Below, one piece after another: positions 14,851 to 24,459 of a stretch of DNA of 41,512 nt. The stretch spans positions 1 through 41,512 of the forward strand of contig CAYQTA010000083.1 of NCBI GenBank assembly GCA_964420365.1, read 5' to 3'. The notes under the pieces are model-generated. The model was given only the letters and a program-made list of their open reading frames with translations. It did no database searches and was not told the DNA's origin. The stretch comes from JAMOQA01 sp964420365 (GTDB taxonomy: Bacteria > Acidobacteriota > Polarisedimenticolia > J045). Position 1 is the first letter of the stretch. Each line of letters begins with the position of its first letter. The translations under genes and the position numbers were made by a program.

Positions 14851-15300
14851 ATGGACCTCCAGGAAAGGATGAAACGGTTCGAGGAGACCTGCCGGCGGCA
14901 GGGACTCCCGGTGACCGTCCAGCGGCGCGCGGTGTACGAGGCCCTCGCGTCGCGCAAGGACCACCCCACCGCCGACGAGCTGTACGATGCCGTCAGCCGG
15001 CGGTTGCCGGGGATCTCGCGCACGACGGTCTACCGCGTGCTCGAGACCCTGGTCAAGATGGGGCTCGCCATCAAGGTGGATCACCCCGGCGCCCGTTCCA
15101 GGTTCGATGCCAACGCCACCGACCACCCCCACGCGGTCTGCCTCGCCTGCGAGCGGGTCTTCGACTTCGAGGCCCGGAGCTTCGAGCTCGGTGAGCTTCC
15201 CGGCCACCTGCCCGACGGTTTCCAGGTGACGGGCGTGACCGTCGTCGTCCACGGGTACTGCGCGGCCTGCCGGGCGGCCCTCGAGAAGAACCGGGGCTGA
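14851..15300 (+). CDS. perR: PerR-like peroxide-sensing Fur-family repressor
   Basis: 149 residues, typical of the family. The winged-helix DNA-binding domain (about 20-80) has HPTADELYDAV and the recognition helix ISRTTVYRVLETL. The two structural Zn motifs CLAC (C97, C100) and CAAC (C137, C140) are present. The regulatory metal ligands H38, D86, H92, H94 and D105 correspond one for one (offset +1) to B. subtilis PerR H37, D85, H91, H93 and D104. The Asp at 86, where Fur has Glu, marks PerR rather than Fur. Metal-catalysed His oxidation by H2O2 is the known PerR mechanism. ATG 14851 follows a GGGGGG/GTGAAG-rich ribosome region; GTG 14848 and ATG 14818 are alternatives. A likely target is the peroxiredoxin gene. 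Confidence 0.88.
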   Translation: MDLQERMKRFEETCRRQGLPVTVQRRAVYEALASRKDHPTADELYDAVSRRLPGISRTTVYRVLETLVKMGLAIKVDHPGARSRFDANATDHPHAVCLACERVFDFEARSFELGELPGHLPDGFQVTGVTVVVHGYCAACRAALEKNRG

Positions 15301-15337
15301 GACGTCGCTCCCCAGATTTGACAACCCGGGGCGCGGG

Positions 15338-15351
15338 GGGTGAACTCACCC
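15338..15351. promoter_or_regulatory. inverted repeat upstream of nadA
   Basis: GGGTGA-AC-TCACCC is a perfect 6-2-6 dyad about 60 bp before the nadA start and about 15 bp after a TTGACA box (15318-15323). It could be an operator for an NAD-biosynthesis regulator or simply a chance palindrome. Confidence 0.25.
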
Positions 15352-15409
15352 ACTTCCCCGCGGGACGGGCCCCCGGTCGGGCCGGGCGGCCCGCCAGGAG
15401 GTGCCAGGG

Positions 15410-16468
15410 ATGCCGATCCGGCCGGGAACCGTCGCGGAGATCCGGGAGCAGATGCTCCGCCTGCTCGAGGGAATCGTCCCCGGGGCGGAGATCGCCCTCA
15501 AGGCCGAGCTGGTCCACGAGATCCTGCGCCTCAAGGAGGAGCGGGGTGCGATCATCCTCGGCCACAACTACATGGAGCCGGCGCTCTTTCACACGGTCCC
15601 CGACGTGACCGGCGACTCCCTCGAGCTGGCCCGGCGGGCCGCCGCCACGGACCGGGACCCGATCGTCTTCTGCGGCGTCCGGTTCATGGCGGAGACGGCG
15701 AAGATCCTGAACCCGGACCGGACGGTCCTGCTCCCTTCCGAGAAGGCCGGTTGTTCCCTCGCCGAGAGCATCACCGCCGAGGACGTGCGCCGGCTGCGGG
15801 AGATGTTCCCCGGCGTGCCGGTGGTGACCTACATCAACACGTACGCCGACGTGAAGGCGGAGTGCGACGTCTGCTGCACGTCGTCGAACGCGGCGAGAGT
15901 CGTCGAATCCCTCGGCAGCGACACGGTGATCTTCCTCCCGGACGAGTACCTGGCGGCGAACGTCGCCCGGGAGACCGGTCGGAGGATCCTCTACCCCCTG
16001 GGGTCGGACCGGAAGCCGACCCTCCAGGTCGATTCCCTCGAGCACGTGATCCTCGGCTGGAAGGGGCGCTGCGAGGTCCACGAGCAGTTCACGGTCGACG
16101 ACGTCAGGCGGGTCCGCGAGCAGTTTCCCGACGCGATCGTCCTCGCCCACCCGGAGTGCTCTCCCGAGGTGGTCGAGGCGGCGGATTTCGCCGGCTCGAC
16201 GACGGCGATGGCCCGCTACGTCCAGGAGAGCCCGGCGAAGCGGTACATGCTCTTCACCGAGTGCTCGATGGCGGACAACGTCGCGGCGGAGAACCGGGAC
16301 AAGGAGATGATCCGCATGTGCTCGGTGCGCTGCCCGCACATGAACGAGATCACCCTGGAGGACACCCTGCGCGCCCTGCGGGAGAACGTCGTCGAGATCA
16401 CCGTGCCGGACGACGTCGCGGCGCGGGCGCGCCGCGCCATCGAGCGGATGCTGGCGGTGCGCGCCTGA
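15410..16468 (+). CDS. nadA: quinolinate synthase
   Basis: 352 residues. It condenses iminoaspartate with dihydroxyacetone phosphate to quinolinate in de novo NAD synthesis, using a [4Fe-4S] cluster. The three cluster Cys lie in the usual contexts: FCGVRFMAETAKIL, GWKGRCEVHEQF and LFTECSMADNV. LGHNYMEPALFHTVPDVTGDS near residues 51-72 is the substrate-binding start of the first domain, and CCTSSNA and HPEC are also conserved. ATG 15410 has an AGGAGG site at 15396-15401; the in-frame GTG at 15401 overlaps that site and is unlikely. No nadB or nadC is adjacent, so the gene stands alone here. It ends 4 bp from the convergent YjfB-like gene. Confidence 0.96.
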   Translation: MPIRPGTVAEIREQMLRLLEGIVPGAEIALKAELVHEILRLKEERGAIILGHNYMEPALFHTVPDVTGDSLELARRAAATDRDPIVFCGVRFMAETAKILNPDRTVLLPSEKAGCSLAESITAEDVRRLREMFPGVPVVTYINTYADVKAECDVCCTSSNAARVVESLGSDTVIFLPDEYLAANVARETGRRILYPLGSDRKPTLQVDSLEHVILGWKGRCEVHEQFTVDDVRRVREQFPDAIVLAHPECSPEVVEAADFAGSTTAMARYVQESPAKRYMLFTECSMADNVAAENRDKEMIRMCSVRCPHMNEITLEDTLRALRENVVEITVPDDVAARARRAIERMLAVRA

Positions 16469-16472
16469 CGGG

Positions 16473-16658
16473 TCAGGCGAGAACGTCCAGGTTCCGGCCG
16501 ACCCCCATCATCCGGAGGAGGTCCGCCGCCGCCTGCTGTTCCGCCTCGAGGACCTTGTCGAGGACCGCGACCTGGGCGTCGGTCGCGTTCTTCACGTTCC
16601 GGGCCTCGAAGGCGTCGCCGACCATCTCGGCGGCGAGGATCGTCCCGTCGATCTCCAT
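16473..16658 (-). CDS. small YjfB-like putative motility protein
   Basis: 61 residues starting MEIDGTILAAEM, with a central helix and ending LLRMMGVGRNLDVLA. This layout (short N-terminal MDI-like start, one or two helices, C-terminal G-x-x-[IL]-D-V-x-A) fits the YjfB putative motility family. ATG 16658 has a clear GGAGG site 6 bp upstream. No flagellar genes are nearby, so the motility label should be taken lightly. It is convergent with nadA and divergent from glucokinase across a 111-bp gap. It is small enough to be missed by gene callers because a longer spurious frame runs through it. Confidence 0.7.
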   Translation of the reverse strand: MEIDGTILAAEMVGDAFEARNVKNATDAQVAVLDKVLEAEQQAAADLLRMMGVGRNLDVLA

Positions 16659-16769
16659 GGAGCCTCCTTCGGTCACCGTGTCGGCCGCCCGGCGGGATCC
16701 TTGAGCCCTTCCTCCCGGGGCCTTGCCGCGGGGGTCCGCCATCGTCCATCCTGTTCCGGGAGGCAGCCC

Positions 16770-17741
16770 TTGTTCCTGGTGGGCGACATCGGGGGGACCC
16801 ACGCGCGGATCGCCCTGGCCCGGGCGGAAGGGGAGGGGTTCGTCCTCGGGGAGGCCCGCGTCTTCGAGTCCGCCCGGTTCTCGGGGCTGGAGCCGATCCT
16901 GGAGGCGTACCTGGAGCGGCGGCCGGCCGTGGAACGGGGAATCCGGGCGGCGGCATTCGGCCTGCCGGGCCCGGTTCTCGAGGGACGGGTCCGAACGACG
17001 AACCTGCCGTGGGAGGTCGATGCGCGGCTTCTTCGGGATGAACTCGGCGTGCCGGTCGCCCTGCTCAACGACCTGGAGGCGATCGCTCACGGGACGCTGG
17101 TGCTTCCCGCCGACCGGGTGGAGACGCTCCAGGGGGGGGAGCCGGCACCCGGGAACCGGGCGGTGATCGCGGCCGGCACGGGTCTCGGCGAGGCTGTTCT
17201 CTTCCGCCACGGGGATGTGCTCGTCCCCGCCGCGTCGGAGGGGGGGCACACCGAGTTCGGTCCCCGCGACGAGGAAGAGATCGACCTGCTCCGGTTCCTC
17301 CTCGCGCGGCACGGTCACGTCTCCTACGAGCGGATCGTCTCCGGTCCGGGGCTCGTCTCCCTCCATGCCTTCTACCGGGAACGGGTGCCCGGGGCGGGTC
17401 CCCCGGTGGCCGAGCCCGCCGAGGTGACCCACCGGGCCCTCGCCGGGGAGGACGGGGCGGCGGAGGCGGCCCTCGCCCGCTTCTGCTCCGTGTACGGGGC
17501 CGAGGCGGGCAACCTGGCCCTCAAGGTGCTCGCGCGGGAGGGCGTCTGGCTCGCGGGCGGCATCGCGCCACGCATCCTTCCGTACCTCCGCCGCGGAGGC
17601 TTTCTCGAGGCGTTCCGGGACAAGGGGCGGTACTGGGAGCTGATGGCCCGGATCCCCGTCCACGTCGTCCTCGAGCCGGCCGTCGGGCTCCTCGGTGCGG
17701 CCCGGGCCGCCGCCCTCGTCGTCGCCGGGAACCGGGAGTAG
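16770..17741 (+). CDS. glk: glucokinase (ROK-unrelated Glk family)
   Basis: 323 residues from the TTG at 16770, which has a GGGAGG site 6 bp upstream and begins right at the phosphate-1 motif LVGDIGGTHARIAL. The adenosine loop AAGTGLGEAVL, the glucose-binding ASEGGHTEFGP and the Asp in LLNDLEAIAHG are all present. The protein phosphorylates cytoplasmic glucose with ATP. The length equals E. coli Glk (321). An upstream TTG at 16701 would add 23 residues with no conserved features. The gene could process glucose released by the GH15 enzyme at 21.5 kb, but the two are not in one operon. Confidence 0.92.
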   Translation: MFLVGDIGGTHARIALARAEGEGFVLGEARVFESARFSGLEPILEAYLERRPAVERGIRAAAFGLPGPVLEGRVRTTNLPWEVDARLLRDELGVPVALLNDLEAIAHGTLVLPADRVETLQGGEPAPGNRAVIAAGTGLGEAVLFRHGDVLVPAASEGGHTEFGPRDEEEIDLLRFLLARHGHVSYERIVSGPGLVSLHAFYRERVPGAGPPVAEPAEVTHRALAGEDGAAEAALARFCSVYGAEAGNLALKVLAREGVWLAGGIAPRILPYLRRGGFLEAFRDKGRYWELMARIPVHVVLEPAVGLLGAARAAALVVAGNRE

Positions 17742-17878
17742 CATCGGGGGGACGACGGCCCGGTTCGCGGTCGCCCGGTTGACCACGGACCGTACCGATG
17801 CCATCGAGAAGGTGCAGCCGGCGGACGTCCGTCCGCACGGCGGGACCGGAAGGTGAATCCCGGACCTGGAGGTGACCG

Positions 17879-19369
17879 ATGCGTCCCCAGCGGGCCGGCA
17901 AGCCGACCGGGCCCCCCCGGCAGGGACAGCCGCGGGAGGACCCCCTCGACTGGACCTCGTTCCTCGGCCGCAAGGCGTTCGACCTCGCGGCGCTCGCGCG
18001 CGCCTGGAGGATCGCCCTGCCGCCCCTCGAGCGGCTCGCGCGCCGGTACATGGTGGAGAAGGCGGACCCGGTGATCCACGGCCCGCGCCGCGAGCGGGAA
18101 GACAAGCTGGCGATGGGTCTCAACGTGGTTCGGGCGGCCTTCCGGGCCTACGACCGCGGCTCGCCCGCCGTCCGCGACGCGATCGTCCGCCTCTTCCTGC
18201 GGAAGTACCTGACGCCGCCCGAGAAGCGGGGGGCGCGGCGCCGGTTCCTCGAGCGGTACGGAACGATCCCGCCGGCCTTCCTGACGATCTCCCCCGAGGG
18301 TACCTGCAACCTCTCGTGCCGCGACTGCTACGCCGCCTCGATCCGGGGCGGCCTGCCCCGGCTGACCGCGGGGGAGTTCTCCTGGGTGCTCGAGCGCAAG
18401 GAGGAGGAGTGGGGGAGCTGGTTCACCGTCGTCTCCGGCGGGGAGCCGTTCCTCTGGCGGGACGGCGACGTGGACCTGGTCGAGATGGCCCGGATGCATC
18501 CCACCCAGTACTTCCTCGTCTACACCAACGGGACGCTGATCGACCGGGACCTCGCCCGCCGGCTCGCCGCCGTCGGGAACGTGACCCCGGCGATCTCGGT
18601 CGAGGGATTCGAGAGGGAGACCGACGCCCGGCGGGGTCACGGGGTCTTCCGGCGAATCCTCCGCGCGATGGAACACCTGCGGGGGGCGGGCGTTCCGTTC
18701 GGGATCTCGGTGACGGCGAACCGGGACAACGCGCGACTGCTCCTCTCCGACGAGTTCATCGACTTCTGGTTCGAGGAGCAGGGGGCGCTCTACATGTGGC
18801 TCTTCCACTACATGCCGATCGGGCGCGGCGTGGACGTGGAGCGCCAGGTGCCCCCGGACGTCCGGGCCTGGATGTGGGAACGGGAGCAGGAGCTGGTCCA
18901 CCGGCGGAAGTTGTTCCTCGTCGACTTCTGGAACATGGGCCCGGTCAGTTCCGGTTGCATCGCCGCGGGCCGGGGGGGCGGATACCTCTACATCGACTGG
19001 CACGGACGCATCCATCCGTGTGTCTTCGTCCCGTACTGGAAGGACCGGGTCCAGGACCTGGTCGCCGAGGGGAAGCAACTGACCGACGCCCTTTTCTCGG
19101 ACCTGTTCCGGCGGATCCGGGACTGGCAGGAGGACTACTCCTGGCGGAAGCCGCCCGCCGAACGGGGCAACGAGATTCGTCCCTGCCCGATCCGGGACCA
19201 TCACCGGGTGATGCGCCGAATCGTGCTCGAAACCGGGGCGAAGGCCGGGTACCCCTCCGCGGAGCAGGCCCTGCGGGACGAGGCGTACGTCGCGGGGATG
19301 TGTCGGTACGACGAGGCGATCGCGGCCGCGCTGGACCCGATCTGGGAGGCGCACTACCGGGAGGCCTGA
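17879..19369 (+). CDS. radical SAM protein with SPASM-like C-terminal cysteines
   Basis: 496 residues. A helical N-terminal extension (about 20-130, rich in Arg/Ala, with YMVEKADPVIHG) precedes the radical SAM core. The cluster motif is TCNLSCRDC (CxxxCxxC, near residue 143); SGGEP and VYTNGTLID are the usual SAM-binding strands. After the barrel, Cys residues in SSGCIA, HPCVFVPYW, RPCPIRD and GMCRYDE suggest an auxiliary SPASM or Twitch cluster. ATG 17879 has GGAGGT 5 bp upstream. I do not recognise a specific product. No precursor-peptide ORF is evident in the 137 bp upstream or 96 bp downstream, so a RiPP role has no direct support. It is transcribed alone. Confidence 0.88.
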   Translation: MRPQRAGKPTGPPRQGQPREDPLDWTSFLGRKAFDLAALARAWRIALPPLERLARRYMVEKADPVIHGPRREREDKLAMGLNVVRAAFRAYDRGSPAVRDAIVRLFLRKYLTPPEKRGARRRFLERYGTIPPAFLTISPEGTCNLSCRDCYAASIRGGLPRLTAGEFSWVLERKEEEWGSWFTVVSGGEPFLWRDGDVDLVEMARMHPTQYFLVYTNGTLIDRDLARRLAAVGNVTPAISVEGFERETDARRGHGVFRRILRAMEHLRGAGVPFGISVTANRDNARLLLSDEFIDFWFEEQGALYMWLFHYMPIGRGVDVERQVPPDVRAWMWEREQELVHRRKLFLVDFWNMGPVSSGCIAAGRGGGYLYIDWHGRIHPCVFVPYWKDRVQDLVAEGKQLTDALFSDLFRRIRDWQEDYSWRKPPAERGNEIRPCPIRDHHRVMRRIVLETGAKAGYPSAEQALRDEAYVAGMCRYDEAIAAALDPIWEAHYREA

Positions 19370-19465
19370 GCGACCCCTGCCGGAGATAAGGTTGTCATCG
19401 GCCGGGTTCGGCGTACAGGAAGGGGCGCGCGAGGCCCGTTCCCGGTGGCCTCGAGGAGGTCCTCC

Positions 19466-21235
19466 ATGCGTCCGCTGCGTCCCCCGTTCGCCGTGCCGCT
19501 TGCCTGCCTGCTGCTGCTGGCCGCCCCGCTCCCGGTCCTGGCCGACGATGTCACCGGTCCCGCCGACGTGACCGGCCTGGCCGTCACGAAGGAGGGGGAA
19601 GACGTCCACCTCTCCTGGAACGAGGTGACCACCGATGCGGCCGGAGGCCCCGAGACCGTCGACCACTACCGGGTCTTCCGGGGTGACACGCCGGACTTCG
19701 TCCCGGACAAGACCGGGGGCTCCAACGAGATCGGGACCAGCGAGACGACGGAGTTCACCGATGCCGGGGCGGCCTCGGACGGGCACACCTGGTACTACCT
19801 CGTCAGCGCCGTCGACGAGGCGGGGAACGAGGGCCGGACGAAGGCCCCGACCGTCACGACGCCCCCGGTCCTGACCGCCCACTGGACGGACACCGGCATC
19901 GACCTGGAGTGGACCGATGCCGAGCCGGTGAACCAGGTGACCGGCTACCGGGTCTATTACGGCCGGGCGAGCCGCTCCTACGAGCACGTCGACGACGTCG
20001 GCATGGTCAACAGCTACAGCCTCGAGGGCCTCGAGCAGGACGTGAACTGGTACATCGCCGTGACCGCGATCGATGTCAACGGCAACGAGTCCGACTACTC
20101 GAACGAGGCGGTCGAGTGCGTCGGGGGGAAGATCGATCTCAAGGCGATGGACGAGGTCAAGGTCTGCTGGGGCGCCGACAACTGTCCGCCCCTCGAGGGG
20201 GAGATCCAGCACGCCAACGGCCAGGAGAAGGTCGTCTGGGTCGAGCTGCCCGAGGGGGACTGGAAGCGGATCGACATGACCCTCACGCTCGACTCGCGGC
20301 TCTGCGACGACCCGATCGCCCCGGACAAGTGCGGCAGCAACAACCCGGGCTGGAACCCCTGCGGTGATCCCTGGGACCGCACGGTCCACGTCTTCCTCGT
20401 TCTCGACGACTGCGTCGACGCGGACCGGACCTGTGCCGGCGGGCACAGGAACCTCGAACTGATGCGGGCGATCACGCCGTTCGGGACCGACGCCCCGCCG
20501 CCCGACGGCTCGGGCGAGGTGCCGCCGCGGAAACTGACCCTCGACGTCACGCCCTACCGCTCCCTGCTCGTCGGCGGCCGGTACCTCGGGGTGAACATCT
20601 CGACCTACGTCCGTTACTGGTGGGTGGACGTCGATTTTCACTTCAGCAAGCGTCCCGAGGAGGAGTCGCCGAAGCCGCCCGCCGACGGCGTCCAGGTCCT
20701 GTTCTTCGGCTCGGTCCCGCCACCGACGGCGACGGTCTCGATCCCCGGCACGGCGACGAAGGTGTACACGCGCCTGTTCATCACCGGCCACGGCGGCACG
20801 AGCTACTGCGACGGGGGCAGCAACGACGGTGCCGCCTGCGAGTCGAGCTCGGACTGCCCCGGTGGTTCCTGCCAGAACTGCGACGAGTTCTGCCACCGGA
20901 CGAACCGGATCCTTGTCGACGGCTCGCCGGCCTGGGAACACGTTCCGTGGCGGGACGACTGCAGCCCGGGCGGCATCTTCGACTGCAAGAACTGGAACGC
21001 CTGCGGGTGGCCGTCGTGCACCTACTCGCGGGCCGGCTGGTGCCCCGGGTACATCGCCTGCCACGCGTCCGATCCGTGCGACCAGGACCTCGACATGACC
21101 GAGCACCTCGCGCCCGGCGGGACCTACGACGTCGACTACGACGTGCTGGTCAAGCGCGGCTCCTGGTACGTCAGCCTGGTCGCCTACTGGTACGAGGACG
21201 ATCGGAACGACGCCGGGAAGGCGGACGCGCCCTGA
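19466..21235 (+). CDS. secreted FN3 + PNGase F-like protein
   Basis: 589 residues. Signal peptide 1-27 (LACLLLLAAPLPVLAD). Two fibronectin type III domains lie at about 31-130 (HYRVFRGDTPDF, SAVDEAGNEG) and 133-216 (YRVYYGRASRSYEHV, TAIDVNGNESDYS). A two-part jelly roll resembles peptide-N-glycosidase F: the N half (about 225-395) has WDRTVHVFLV, LMRAITPFG and LDVTPYRSLL; the C half (405-585) has FITGHGG, CDEFCHRTN, VPWRDDC and the signature RAGWCPGYIACH. D304 (DRTV) and E474 (CDEFC) are the residues I would test as equivalents of the PNGase F catalytic acids; that alignment is by eye. It probably removes N-glycans or binds glycoproteins outside the cell. ATG 19466 has GAGGAGG. A weak promoter (TTGTCA, 16 bp, TACAGG) lies at 19392-19419. 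Confidence 0.8.
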   Translation: MRPLRPPFAVPLACLLLLAAPLPVLADDVTGPADVTGLAVTKEGEDVHLSWNEVTTDAAGGPETVDHYRVFRGDTPDFVPDKTGGSNEIGTSETTEFTDAGAASDGHTWYYLVSAVDEAGNEGRTKAPTVTTPPVLTAHWTDTGIDLEWTDAEPVNQVTGYRVYYGRASRSYEHVDDVGMVNSYSLEGLEQDVNWYIAVTAIDVNGNESDYSNEAVECVGGKIDLKAMDEVKVCWGADNCPPLEGEIQHANGQEKVVWVELPEGDWKRIDMTLTLDSRLCDDPIAPDKCGSNNPGWNPCGDPWDRTVHVFLVLDDCVDADRTCAGGHRNLELMRAITPFGTDAPPPDGSGEVPPRKLTLDVTPYRSLLVGGRYLGVNISTYVRYWWVDVDFHFSKRPEEESPKPPADGVQVLFFGSVPPPTATVSIPGTATKVYTRLFITGHGGTSYCDGGSNDGAACESSSDCPGGSCQNCDEFCHRTNRILVDGSPAWEHVPWRDDCSPGGIFDCKNWNACGWPSCTYSRAGWCPGYIACHASDPCDQDLDMTEHLAPGGTYDVDYDVLVKRGSWYVSLVAYWYEDDRNDAGKADAP

Positions 21236-21236
21236 C

Positions 21237-21279
21237 GCGCGGCGCGTCGCGCCGCCCGGGCCGCCTCCCGGCGGCCCCT
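21237..21279. repeat. 43-bp direct repeat, unit 1
   Basis: This 43-bp GC-rich segment, starting GCGCGGCGCGTCGCGCC and ending GGCGGCCCCT, is repeated without change at 21394-21436. It covers the left arm of palindromic copy B, so the downstream unit looks like a truncated third copy of the element. Confidence 0.8.
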
Positions 21280-21351
21280 ACAGGAGACCCGTACAAGAGG
21301 CCACGGGTTTCGTGGGTTCATGTAGGGGCGGCCGGCAGGCCGCCCGAGGGT
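21252..21351. repeat. REP-like palindromic repeat, copy B
   Basis: Second copy of the 100-bp element (93/100 identical to 1313-1412), starting 17 bp after the stop of the PNGase F-like gene. The arm substitutions mostly keep the outer hairpin, which suggests the structure matters. No ORF of interest is present. Confidence 0.85.
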
Positions 21352-21393
21352 GCCTGGCGCGCGCGTTGCCGTCGTGCGCGCTTGCGGCGTGAG

Positions 21394-21436
21394 GCGCGGC
21401 GCGTCGCGCCGCCCGGGCCGCCTCCCGGCGGCCCCT
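21394..21436. repeat. 43-bp direct repeat, unit 2 (truncated third copy)
   Basis: Identical to 21237-21279, 157 bp away. After it the sequence GCGAAACCCACGGG resembles the centre of the element, and the right arm is missing. Remaining bases up to the GH15 stop (21504) show nothing else. Confidence 0.75.
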
Positions 21437-21503
21437 GCGAAACCCACGGGTTCCCTGCCCGCGGCGCCAGCGCGAGGCACGAACACGGGGGCGCGGGTCG
21501 CGA

Positions 21504-23299
<1,796 letters not shown>

Positions 23300-23300
<1 letters not shown>

Positions 23301-24355
23301 CAGCAGGTCTCCCGGAAGGTGGCGAGAGCGATCTCCCACGCGGCCACGGGGCGAGGAGGCTCCCCGAGTCCCGGGCGGGACAGGAGGGCTTCCAGCCGGC
23401 CCGCCTTCTCCCGCCAGTCCGCGGGGTCGAGAGCGCCCGCGTCGAGCCGGGTCGCCAGGTGGTCCCTGGCCCGGCGGGGGGCGTCCACGTCCCGGCAGAA
23501 GAGGGCGAGGTCCGCCCCCGCCCGCAGGGCCGCCTCCGCGCGTTCGCCCGGCGTGCCCCGGTCCGCCACGGCGCCCATCCCGAGGTCGTCGGTGATCACC
23601 ACGCCGCCGTAGCCGACCCGCTGCCGCAGCCATCCGGCGAGGAGCGCCCGGGAGAACGTCCCCGGCAGCGGGTCTCCCGGGTCGACCGCCGGGTACCAGG
23701 CGTGGGCGGTCATCACCAGCGGTGCCTCGTCCCGGAGATCCCGGTAGGGCAGGACGTGTCGTTCCCAGAGCTCGTCCGCCGGGAGCGGGCTCTCCGCGAG
23801 GGCCCGGTGGGTGTCGAGGTCGGTCCCGCCGAGCCCCGGGAAGTGCTTCGCGCAGCCGGCGACCCCTGCCGCCGCGAGGCCGGCGAGAACCTCGCGGGCG
23901 CAGGCGGTGACCCGGGCCGGGTCGGTCCCGAAGGAACGCGGGCCGATCGCGTTCCGGCCGTCCCCGTCGTCCAGGTCCACCACGGGGGCGAAGGCGACGT
24001 CGATCCCGAGGGCCCGCAGCGCGTCCCCGATTGCCCGCCAGGTCGCGCGGAGCCGCTCGGCGGGCCAGGCCGCCTGGAGCCGCGCCGGGGGCAGCCGGAA
24101 GAACGCCTCGTCGAGGGCGGCCAGTCGGTTGACCGTTCCGCCCTCCTGGTCGATCGACACGAGGGTCGGCAGGGGGCAGCACTCCCGGACCCCGGCGACC
24201 AGGTCCCGGACCTGGGCCGGGCTCCGCAGGTTGCGGGCGAAGAGGATCACGCCCGCCGGGGCGAGCTCGCGGAGGGCGCCCTCCTCGTGGCGAAGGAGTT
24301 CCGGGCCCTCGAGGGCGCAGACCAGCAGGCGACCTGGTGCGGGCGTCTCGCTCAT
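23300..24355 (-). CDS. nagZ: beta-N-acetylhexosaminidase, GH3 family
   Basis: 351 residues. SIDQEGGTVNRL is the substrate-binding loop; KHFPGLGGTDLDTH (about 168-181) carries the mobile catalytic His, and VITDDLGMGAV the nucleophile Asp. These mark NagZ, which removes GlcNAc from muropeptides or chitobiose. There is no signal peptide, so a cytosolic wall-recycling role fits. ATG 24355 begins just before the conserved strand RLLVCALEG; the in-frame ATG at 24385 would add ten residues, and neither has a clear ribosome site. Directly followed by GH15 with a one-base TGATG overlap. It is divergent from the POT transporter (105-bp gap). Confidence 0.92.
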
Positions 24356-24459
24356 GACCGGGATTGTCCGCGGCGGGGCGGCCATCCGGCAAGGGGGGTC
24401 GTGGTACCTTTTCCGGACCCCCGCGAGCCGCGGGGGACGGACCACGAGGAGGACCGCCG

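Noticed and set aside
17372..21106. 1244-codon minus-strand open frame over glucokinase, radical SAM and the PNGase-like gene
   Set aside because: All three plus-strand genes have conserved motifs and ribosome sites; this frame has none.
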